27,860 bases of DNA from Sulfurovum sp. (GTDB taxonomy: Bacteria; Campylobacterota; Campylobacteria; Campylobacterales; Sulfurovaceae). A program made the position numbers and the translations under genes. Positions 7,733-14,750 of this stretch are shown piece by piece (the first letter of the stretch is position 1; every line of letters starts with the position of its first letter). Location of the stretch: NCBI GenBank assembly GCA_020721385.1, contig DYMW01000006.1, positions 1 through 27,860 of the forward strand. The letters are read 5' to 3'. The notes beneath the pieces were generated by a model. It was given only the letters and a program-made list of their open reading frames with translations. It did not search any database and had not been told where the DNA came from.

Positions 7733-8574
7733 TGAACCAAAATAAAAAAATAAAAAAAATTTTACTTAAAGCACGAAAACAAGTCTTTGGTGAAATGCTT
7801 GGAAACAATGCTTCCCTTTTTCAAGGTGAAGGGTTTGAGTTTACCGAACTTCGTGAGTATGTGTATGGGGATGATGTTCGTAAAATTGATTGGAAAACCA
7901 CCGCCAAATTGGGTAAACCCTTTGTAAAAATTTACCGTGAAGAGCGAGAGTTAAATGTTGTTACAGCAGTGATGATGGGTGGTTCTTGTTATTTTGGAAC
8001 GGTGAAACAAAAATCAGAAATTATGAGTGAACTGGTCGCTCTAATTGGTTTTTCGGCTGTTAAAAACTCTGACCTTTTCTCCAACATTATCTTTGCTGAC
8101 AAACTCTACACCATGAACAAACCGCATAAAAAGTTTTTTGCCATTCAAGAGGCAGTCACACAACTGGAAAATTTTGAGATGTTGGGTAAAAAGAGTGATT
8201 ACAAACTCTTTACCGATACACTCTACAAACGGATTAAACGTAAATCTTTACTCTTTATTATCTCCGATTTTGTGGGTGAAGTTGATTTGGGATTGCTCAG
8301 TAAAAAACATGATCTGGTTGCTCTGATTGTTCGTGATAGGTTTGAAGAGAAACCTTTAGAACTTGGTTACTTAAGGGTGTTGGACATGGAGAGTAAAAAC
8401 AGTTTTGAAGGCAATATTGGTAAAAGTGAACTAAAAGCGTATCAACAAGCATTACATCTTAATGATGAAAAACTGTTGGCTCATTTTAAGAAAAATGCCG
8501 TGCGATACACCAAAGTTTATACCAATGATGAACCCTATTTAAAGTTGGCTGGATTGTTGGGGGGAGGCAGATAA
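7732..8574 (+). CDS. DUF58 domain protein
   Basis: This 280-residue cytosolic protein carries the DUF58 signature GFEFTELREYVYGDDVRKID at 34-53 followed by WKTTAKLGKPFVK. DUF58 proteins have a degenerate VWA-like fold and nearly always follow moxR; they are thought to be adaptors of the MoxR ATPase. Its ATG overlaps the moxR TAA (TAATG), and its stop overlaps the next start in the same way, indicating translational coupling. No membrane segment is evident, unlike the longer DUF58 proteins of some phyla. Confidence 0.9.
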   Translation: MNQNKKIKKILLKARKQVFGEMLGNNASLFQGEGFEFTELREYVYGDDVRKIDWKTTAKLGKPFVKIYREERELNVVTAVMMGGSCYFGTVKQKSEIMSELVALIGFSAVKNSDLFSNIIFADKLYTMNKPHKKFFAIQEAVTQLENFEMLGKKSDYKLFTDTLYKRIKRKSLLFIISDFVGEVDLGLLSKKHDLVALIVRDRFEEKPLELGYLRVLDMESKNSFEGNIGKSELKAYQQALHLNDEKLLAHFKKNAVRYTKVYTNDEPYLKLAGLLGGGR

Positions 8575-8969
8575 TGACCGAAGAACTAAAAGACATAAAA
8601 CCCTTATTAGAGATACCAGATTATAGCTATTATCTCTTTGTGGGATTGGTGAGTGTTGTCGTGGTAATGGTGCTTTTGTTGTTGTTTTTTTTAGGAAAAC
8701 GACTTTGGTTAAATCGAAAAGTGAACATGAAGAAAGTCTATTTTGCACGTTTAAAATCGGTGGATTGGGCAGATACCAAACAGACAGCGTATCTGGTTAC
8801 TTATTTAGGGCGAGTGTTGTCAGCAGAGTTACCACGGGCAAAAGAGATTTATGGACAGTTGGTTAGGATGTTGGAGCCGTATAAATATAAAAAAGAGGTT
8901 CCCATGATAGATGATGAGACCTTAAAACAGTATAATCTTTTGGTGCATGTTATTGATGAATCATTTTAG
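8574..8969 (+). CDS. small membrane protein of the bat operon (DUF4381-like)
   Basis: This 131-residue protein has one strongly hydrophobic helix at about 22-42 (YLFVGLVSVVVVMVLLLLFF), preceded by a short acidic segment with DIKPLLEIPDYS and followed by a basic cytosolic part. The layout (proline-rich juxtamembrane start, single helix, about 85-residue helical tail) resembles the DUF4381 proteins found in many MoxR/Bat operons. I base this on layout and context more than on a firm motif. It overlaps both neighbours (one base at the start, up to 23 at the end), which ties its dosage to DUF58 and BatA. It may anchor the soluble MoxR-DUF58 pair to the membrane VWA proteins. Confidence 0.75.
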   Translation: MTEELKDIKPLLEIPDYSYYLFVGLVSVVVVMVLLLLFFLGKRLWLNRKVNMKKVYFARLKSVDWADTKQTAYLVTYLGRVLSAELPRAKEIYGQLVRMLEPYKYKKEVPMIDDETLKQYNLLVHVIDESF

Positions 8970-9873
8970 TTTTGAATACCCATGGTTGTTGGGACTGGTT
9001 TTTATTTTTCTTTTCTGTGCAAAGTTTTGCAAGATAAAAGGTCGGAGTATCTATTTTCCTCATTTGGATTCACTCTTTTTGGGTGCAACCAAACACAGCT
9101 ATTTGCCTATGTTACTTAAATGGTTGGGGATTGTTTTGGCGTTAGTTGCATTGGCATCACCCATTTTGACCACCGAATACAGCAACTCTAAAAAAGAGGG
9201 GCGTGATATTGTTCTAATTATTGATACTTCGGATTCAATGCGACAGCAAGGGTTTGATGTGAACAATCCACTGAAAAACAAGTTTGAGGTGGTTCAAGAG
9301 GTGGCAAGTGATTTTGTGGCAAAACGTAAAAACGACCGAATAGGGTTGGTAACTTTTGCCGATATTGCATTTGTCTCTTCACCTTTAACGTTTGAGAGCA
9401 AATTTTTGCAACAGATTATACAGATGCAACGTTTGGGTATTGCAGGAAAACGAACAGCGATTAATGATGCATTGGTTCAATCCTACTCGATGTTAGAGAA
9501 CTCTAAAGCCAAATCAAAAATAGCCATTTTACTTACCGATGGAGTTGACAACATGAGTCAAGTCACCGTAGAAGATATCAAAAGTTTGATAGAAAAAAGT
9601 GTCGTAAAACTCTACACCATCGGCATAGGTTCTACACGAGATTATGATGCGAAGTATCTGACCCAAATTGCCAAAGCAGGAAATGGCGAAGCCTATGGAG
9701 CAAGAAACAGTGCAATGCTTAGTCAAATTTATGAAAAAATAGACCAACTCGAAGCGACTGAAATAGATGATAAAAAGGTGGTAAAACATACGTATCTGTT
9801 TGTTTATCCTCTTTTTTTATCGGTACTTTTGTTGTTGTTGTTTGTCTATTTTAGAACCATGAAAGGAGTCTGA
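8947..9873 (+). CDS. batA: BatA-type membrane protein with VWA domain
   Basis: The 308-residue protein has two N-terminal hydrophobic segments (about 11-27 and 54-74), a von Willebrand A domain and a last membrane helix near 287-305. A complete MIDAS metal site is visible: DTSDS at 93-97, Thr170 in GKRTAIN and Asp198 in LLTDGVDN. The VWA domain therefore probably binds a divalent cation and a partner protein. The start may be ATG 8947 or the in-frame ATG 8956; both lie inside the preceding gene and neither has a strong ribosome site, so coupling is likely. The next gene begins two bases after the stop. BatA proteins are named for aerotolerance in Bacteroides. Confidence 0.88.
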   Translation: MLLMNHFSFEYPWLLGLVFIFLFCAKFCKIKGRSIYFPHLDSLFLGATKHSYLPMLLKWLGIVLALVALASPILTTEYSNSKKEGRDIVLIIDTSDSMRQQGFDVNNPLKNKFEVVQEVASDFVAKRKNDRIGLVTFADIAFVSSPLTFESKFLQQIIQMQRLGIAGKRTAINDALVQSYSMLENSKAKSKIAILLTDGVDNMSQVTVEDIKSLIEKSVVKLYTIGIGSTRDYDAKYLTQIAKAGNGEAYGARNSAMLSQIYEKIDQLEATEIDDKKVVKHTYLFVYPLFLSVLLLLLFVYFRTMKGV

Positions 9874-9874
9874 T

Positions 9875-10864
9875 ATGACGTTTGTATATCCTCAACTTTT
9901 TTGGGCAATGGCTATTCCCTTGATTGCTTTTACTTTTTTTATTTTGACCCATCAAGATACCTTTTTACAAGTCTTTGATAAAAAAGTACTCGCACGGCTA
10001 ACAGCAGGTGATGATTCTTTACCGTTGGTAATGCGTAATCTGCTGATGATAATCGCCATTTTATTGATGATGGTGGCATTGGCACGACCCGTGATTGATA
10101 ATGGTGAACGGGTGGTTCAACTCGAAGGGCTTTCAGCAGTGGTGGCACTTGATATTTCGGGTTCCATGCGTGCTAAAGATATTTACCCTAACCGTTTGGA
10201 GTTTGCTAAAACAAAAATAGTATCGTTGTTAGAAGAGATGCAAAGTGATGAACTCTCGTTGATTGCGTTTGCTCACTCATCATTTATTTTAGCACCTTTT
10301 TCATCGGACAAAGCAACATTACAACAGATAATAGAAGGGGTGAATGATGAATATATTAACATGAGTTCAACCGATTTTACTGCTTTGGGAAATTTTACGG
10401 TGGAGTTGTTGGCTAAAAAAGAGCCTAAAATTTTGATTGTTTTTTCAGATGGTGGTGACAAAGAGGATATTGCCAAATTTGCTAAAATTATCAAAGATGA
10501 AAAGATAGCCTTGTATGTCGTTTTGCTAGGAAGCAAAGAGGGTGCACCTGTGATTGGTGTGGATGGAAAACCGATGAATCAAAATGGAAAAATTGCCATT
10601 ACCCAACGAAACGATGCTTTGGGTGAAGTGGCATTGAACAATAATGGAGCATTTATTGTTGCCAATACGGGAACTACAGGGATTAAAGAGTTGGTTGCAA
10701 CAATTAAATCTCATCATCAAAACAAAGAGCAGGGGGAAGTAAAGATTCATGATACGGAGGAGTTGTTTTATTATCCTCTTGGTTTTGGGTTGTTTTTGTT
10801 GTTGCTCTCTTTTATCTCTTTACCACGATTCAAAGAGATTTTTGATAAACAAGGAATAAAATGA
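9875..10864 (+). CDS. batB: BatB-type membrane protein with VWA domain
   Basis: This 329-residue protein has the same architecture as its upstream neighbour: hydrophobic segments near 8-25 and 53-70, a VWA domain, and a C-terminal helix near 300-320. The MIDAS motif is DISGS at 93-97, with Thr166/Thr169 in SSTDFTALG and Asp192 in FSDGGDK. The pair BatA/BatB probably arose by duplication. GAAAGGAG before the start is a good ribosome site, and the stop overlaps the next ATG by four bases (ATGA). Its role is inferred from the operon. Confidence 0.88.
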   Translation: MTFVYPQLFWAMAIPLIAFTFFILTHQDTFLQVFDKKVLARLTAGDDSLPLVMRNLLMIIAILLMMVALARPVIDNGERVVQLEGLSAVVALDISGSMRAKDIYPNRLEFAKTKIVSLLEEMQSDELSLIAFAHSSFILAPFSSDKATLQQIIEGVNDEYINMSSTDFTALGNFTVELLAKKEPKILIVFSDGGDKEDIAKFAKIIKDEKIALYVVLLGSKEGAPVIGVDGKPMNQNGKIAITQRNDALGEVALNNNGAFIVANTGTTGIKELVATIKSHHQNKEQGEVKIHDTEELFYYPLGFGLFLLLLSFISLPRFKEIFDKQGIK

Positions 10865-11643
10865 AAATATTACTATACCTACTTTTAACTCCACTACTCT
10901 TTGCTGATGTTTTTAATTTTCAAACGATTGAAAAAGCGAATGAGGCATACAATATGGGCGAGTTTGAAAAGAGTGCGAAGTTGTTTGGCGATTTGAAAAA
11001 AGGTGAACCTGTCGTTGCGTACGATAAAGCCAATGCTGAGTATAAAGCAGGGAAATATGATGAGGCATTGAAGAGTTATGAGAAAGCCAAAGGTGTGGAT
11101 GAAGCGACTTTGCAACACAATATAGGCAATACATATTTTAAAAAGAATGCCTTAGATAAGGCAATTGAGAGTTATGAAAAAGCATTGAAAATTCGTGAGG
11201 ATGTCGATACGCGATACAATTTAGAGTTGGCTAAAAAGAAAAAAGAAGAGCAGAAAAAGCAAGAAGATAAGAAAAAACAAGAAGAGCAGAAAAAAAATCA
11301 AGATAAAAAGAACGACGATAAAAATAAGCAAAATAAAGATGAGAAGCAAAAAGAGCAACAAAAACAAGACCAAAAACAGAAAGATGAAAAGCAAAAGAAG
11401 CAAAATGAACAGAATAATGCTCAAGAGAAAAAAGAGGAAGCCCAAAAAAAATCTGATGAACAAAACGCCAAAGAGGCTCAACAAAAAGAGGAAGAGGCAG
11501 AAAAGAAAATGACACCTGAAGATAAGATGCGAAAAAAAGAGTTGAGCCATTTGATGAAACAGTTGAGTCAAAAGAAGATGCCAACCATGATGTATCAGAC
11601 AAATAAAGAGAAAGGAGAAAGAGATGATAAGAACCCTTGGTAG
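10861..11643 (+). CDS. batC: BatC-like TPR protein with highly charged low-complexity tail
   Basis: The 260-residue protein begins with a short signal peptide (MKILLYLLLTPLLFAD), so it is exported or membrane-linked. Residues 21-120 form about three tetratricopeptide repeats, for example AYDKANAEYKAGKYDEALKS and HNIGNTYFKKNALDKAIESY. From about 124 to 225 the chain is almost only K, E, Q, D and N, a long charged helix or disordered region. It ends with a short conserved-looking segment starting at MTPEDKMRKKELSHLM. TPR proteins in this position scaffold the Bat complex. The lysine- and glutamate-rich codons make the DNA purine-rich on this strand and create long meaningless open frames on the other. 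Confidence 0.85.
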   Translation: MKILLYLLLTPLLFADVFNFQTIEKANEAYNMGEFEKSAKLFGDLKKGEPVVAYDKANAEYKAGKYDEALKSYEKAKGVDEATLQHNIGNTYFKKNALDKAIESYEKALKIREDVDTRYNLELAKKKKEEQKKQEDKKKQEEQKKNQDKKNDDKNKQNKDEKQKEQQKQDQKQKDEKQKKQNEQNNAQEKKEEAQKKSDEQNAKEAQQKEEEAEKKMTPEDKMRKKELSHLMKQLSQKKMPTMMYQTNKEKGERDDKNPW

Positions 11644-13135
11644 TAGAATACGTAAACTCTTTTTTATAGTATTAATAATAGGGCAATGGAGTTTGCTTCA
11701 GGCAGGTAGTGTAACTGCAACGGTGGATGAGAGCGAGATTGTGGAAGGAAATTCGGTATTGTTAACCCTTACCGTAGTCGGGGAACAGAGTGATAAATTG
11801 CCTGATATATCAGAAATTAATGGCATACCAGTGGAGAGTTCGAGTCGTAATTTTGGTTCCAGTTTTATGTCGATTAATGGTCAAAACAAGATGGAACATA
11901 CACAGAGTTTGACGTTGGAGTTTAAGCCTGATGGTAATATGACGATTCCTTCATTTCAAGTTAAAGTTGATGGAAAGATAGAAGCAACAGAACCTATAAA
12001 CTTAACATTGGTGAAGGCAAAGGTAGGGTTACCCAATAGTGATGAAAAATTTTCATTGGATATTAAACTCAATAAATCCAAAGCTTATTTGGGTGAGCCA
12101 ATTATCGCAACGGTTTTGTTTAAACAGAGACGTAATATTGATGTGATGGACATACAGTATGAGCAACCTGCATTTAAAGATTTTTTTTCTAAAGTGATTG
12201 GTCAACAGAAAAATTATAATAAGGGGGAGTATGCTTTTTTGGAGTTGCAGTATTTGCTGATTCCGAAACATGATGGAAATTTAACCTTAGAACCTGCTCG
12301 TGCCAAAGTGGCTGAACGTGTACGTCAAAAACAATTTGGGGGATGGTTTTCCGATGTGCCACAATGGAGTAATCTTACCTCGCCTTCACTCATTTTAGAA
12401 GTGATAAAACCCTCTAAAGCTCATGATGTTGTGGGTAACTTTAAACTCAATGAACATATTGATAGCCAAAAAGTTGAGGTGAATAAGCCTGTTAATTTAC
12501 AAATAGAGATAACAGGAGAAGGGAGTTTAGATGACTTTGAAGGCTTGAAGTTTGAATTAGATGGGGTGACCATTTACAGCGATGATGCCAAAGTAGAGAG
12601 CAAATTGGTAGGAGAGAAGGTTGAGAGTCATTATGTAAAAAGTTTTGTCTTTATTGCTGACCATGATTTTACCATTCCTTCTAAAACGATTCGTGTCTAT
12701 GATTATAGAACGGATGAGGTCAAATTATTAACAACCAAAAGTTATGACATTAAGGTTAATGGAGCAAAACAAGCCATGGTTCAACCCATGGTGTATACTA
12801 AAAATAGTAGAGAAAATAACACAACAAACAATACAATTTCTTCAACTACTTTGGTGAATACATTACCAAGTATTGTTGCACTTTTTTTAGCGTTTGTATT
12901 GGGCGTTGTGGTGACTTTGTTATTAAAATATCTACCTACCTTGGTATTGTCAAAATGGCGTATGAAAAAATTTGGGTTCAATTATGATGAAGCGTTACAG
13001 GTACTTTACCCTAAAATGTCACAAAGTCCTGATGTAGAAGCGATGGTGCGTCAACTCTATGCGATAAAACAGGGTGATAAATCAATTCAGATTGATAAAA
13101 AGGTGTTGAAAGCGATGCTGAAGCACTATCAATAG
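11624..13135 (+). CDS. batD: BatD family protein
   Basis: This 503-residue protein has a signal peptide (basic RIRK, then FFIVLIIGQWSLLQA to about residue 27), a long periplasmic part rich in beta strands (about 28-405) and one membrane helix at about 413-436 with a cytosolic tail of about 65 residues. Segments such as ATVDESEIVEGNSVLLTLTV and KAYLGEPIIATVLF match the repeated immunoglobulin-like folds of BatD (oxygen tolerance family). AAAGGAG at 11611-11617 sets the ATG at 11624, 20 bases inside batC. It closes the moxR operon; ung follows convergently after only seven bases with no visible terminator between them. Confidence 0.88.
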   Translation: MIRTLGSRIRKLFFIVLIIGQWSLLQAGSVTATVDESEIVEGNSVLLTLTVVGEQSDKLPDISEINGIPVESSSRNFGSSFMSINGQNKMEHTQSLTLEFKPDGNMTIPSFQVKVDGKIEATEPINLTLVKAKVGLPNSDEKFSLDIKLNKSKAYLGEPIIATVLFKQRRNIDVMDIQYEQPAFKDFFSKVIGQQKNYNKGEYAFLELQYLLIPKHDGNLTLEPARAKVAERVRQKQFGGWFSDVPQWSNLTSPSLILEVIKPSKAHDVVGNFKLNEHIDSQKVEVNKPVNLQIEITGEGSLDDFEGLKFELDGVTIYSDDAKVESKLVGEKVESHYVKSFVFIADHDFTIPSKTIRVYDYRTDEVKLLTTKSYDIKVNGAKQAMVQPMVYTKNSRENNTTNNTISSTTLVNTLPSIVALFLAFVLGVVVTLLLKYLPTLVLSKWRMKKFGFNYDEALQVLYPKMSQSPDVEAMVRQLYAIKQGDKSIQIDKKVLKAMLKHYQ

Positions 13136-13142
13136 GTGGTGT

Positions 13143-13826
13143 TTATAATTGCCAATGGATAACTGTTTTATGATGGTGCAGTAAATACTCATTGGTTCTC
13201 GAAAATACCTTAGAGCCAAAAAATCCACGATAAGCAGAAAGAGGAGAAGGATGAGGGGTTTTGATGATGCAGTGTTGTGTCTCATCTATCATTTTCTCTT
13301 TTTTTTGTGCGTAATTTCCCCATAAAATAAAGACAACATTTTTGCACTCTTTATTGATAATTTTTATGATGTTATCGGTTAATGCTTCCCAGCCTTTTCC
13401 TTGATGGGCATTGGTTTTTCCTGCTTCTACGGTTAGCACAGCATTAATGAGTAGTACACCTTGTTTTGCCCATGCTTCTAAATTGCCATTATGATGGTTG
13501 TTGATGTTTAAATCTTCTAAAAGCTCTTTGTTAATGTTCATAAGTGATTTGGGTAAAGGGTTGACATGGGCTAAAACTGAAAAAGCCAAACCATGAGCAT
13601 GACCAATGGTAGGGTAGGGGTCTTGACCTAAAATGACCACTTTTACATTTTCTAGAGGCGTTAAATTTAAAGCATTAAACCATAACGCTTTTGGGGGAAG
13701 AATGGTTGTTCCATTTTTCTCTTCTTGTTCTAAAAAAGTGCTAAGTTGTTGCATATAGGGTTTAGAAAATTCATTGTGTAGATGTGTTTTCCATGAAGAA
13801 GCAAGAGGAATTTTAGAGAATATCAT
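13143..13826 (-). CDS. ung: uracil-DNA glycosylase, family 1
   Basis: Ung removes uracil from DNA as the first step of base excision repair. The 227-residue protein has the water-activating motif GQDPY at 67-71 (catalytic Asp69) and the DNA-intercalating loop HPSPLSAYRGFFGS from His192. The family's usual length and order are kept. Its start lies 14 bases inside tyrA, so it is translated from the tyrA transcript. Its 3' end nearly touches that of batD. Confidence 0.97.
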   Translation of the reverse strand: MIFSKIPLASSWKTHLHNEFSKPYMQQLSTFLEQEEKNGTTILPPKALWFNALNLTPLENVKVVILGQDPYPTIGHAHGLAFSVLAHVNPLPKSLMNINKELLEDLNINNHHNGNLEAWAKQGVLLINAVLTVEAGKTNAHQGKGWEALTDNIIKIINKECKNVVFILWGNYAQKKEKMIDETQHCIIKTPHPSPLSAYRGFFGSKVFSRTNEYLLHHHKTVIHWQL

Positions 13827-14643
13827 GCAACTTATTCGCCTCTATCATCCATTGGTGTAGTTCATCCCATGCTTCATCTTCTATCATCTTTTGACACAGT
13901 GCGAGTTCGGTAGTAAATGCGTTAAGAGAGTCCAAAAGATTGGTTTTATTTTGTCTAAAAATATCTTCCCACATATGGGGTGAAGATTTGGCAATACGGC
14001 TCATGCTTCTAAATCCACCACCTGCTAAGGCAATAATGCTTTTTGGGTCTTCTTGTTTCATGACTGTATTGGCTAATGCAAAGCTAACAGTATGGGGCAT
14101 GTGTGAGATAAACGCTGCGTGTCGGTCATGTTCATTGGCTTCCATAAAAACAATTTTGGCATCAATGTCTTTAAAGATACCAATGGCAACCCCCTTTTGT
14201 AAATCACCACTCTTTTCAACATCACAAACAACCATCGTTTTTTCGGTATACAATTCTTCAATAGCAGCTGTAGGCCCAAACTTTTCAGTTCCTGTCATGG
14301 GGTGGGCGGTGACAAAATTGGTACGAATTTGAAGAGGAATAGAGTTGGAAATTTTCTCTTTACTGCTTCCAAAATCAATAATGGTACAGGTGGGTGCAAC
14401 ATCGGTTAAAGTTTGAGCAGTGGCAATAATGGCATCGACAGGAATGGTTAAAATAATCACATCACAATTTTTAATTTCATTAAAGTCGTGAACAATGTTA
14501 TCGACCAATTTTAAACGAAGAGCATCACTAATATGGGTTGGATTGTGGTCATAACCTATTATGGTATATTTCTCTGGTAGTTTTTTGAGGGCCAAACCTA
14601 AGGAACCACCCATTAGACCAAGACCGATAATTCCAATATTCAT
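13813..14643 (-). CDS. tyrA: prephenate dehydrogenase
   Basis: TyrA oxidises prephenate to 4-hydroxyphenylpyruvate in tyrosine synthesis. The 276-residue protein starts with a Rossmann dinucleotide fold (IGIIGLGLMGGSLGLAL; glycines 7, 9 and 12). It carries the catalytic-region motif TAHPMTGTEKFGP with His114, and the helical dimer domain with AAFISHMPHTVSFALAN from about 176. There is no chorismate mutase or ACT domain. It is divergent from bamA, as in Campylobacter jejuni (Cj0129c/Cj0130), and overlaps ung. Confidence 0.94.
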   Translation of the reverse strand: MNIGIIGLGLMGGSLGLALKKLPEKYTIIGYDHNPTHISDALRLKLVDNIVHDFNEIKNCDVIILTIPVDAIIATAQTLTDVAPTCTIIDFGSSKEKISNSIPLQIRTNFVTAHPMTGTEKFGPTAAIEELYTEKTMVVCDVEKSGDLQKGVAIGIFKDIDAKIVFMEANEHDRHAAFISHMPHTVSFALANTVMKQEDPKSIIALAGGGFRSMSRIAKSSPHMWEDIFRQNKTNLLDSLNAFTTELALCQKMIEDEAWDELHQWMIEANKLHDIL

Positions 14644-14669
14644 GAAAATCTCTTTAATGTTTTTGGTGG

Positions 14670-14675
14670 ATTATA
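14670..14675 (-). promoter_or_regulatory. tyrA promoter -10 element
   Basis: On the minus strand an extended -10, TGGTATAAT, ends here, 27 bases before the tyrA start, with an AAAGAGA ribosome site after it. A T-rich tract lies upstream in place of a -35. The other promoter of this 95-base divergent region, for bamA, is not clear to me. Confidence 0.6.
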
Positions 14676-14750
14676 CCACTTTTTTAGTGAAAAAAAGATA
14701 CACTAATGCCACTACTAACATAGATAGACCATCAAGGAATGATTAACTTT

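Noticed and set aside
11221..11602. Long open frames on the minus strand opposite the TPR protein gene, rich in F and L
   Set aside because: They mirror the K/E/Q-rich low-complexity codons of the plus-strand gene, lack ribosome sites and look like no known family.
13136..13142. Possible terminator between convergent batD and ung
   Set aside because: Only seven bases separate the genes and no stem with a T-run is visible on either strand.
14739..14750. Upstream ATG for BamA
   Set aside because: It directly abuts AAGGA, leaving no spacing, and adds residues before a normal signal peptide. ATG 14751 fits better.
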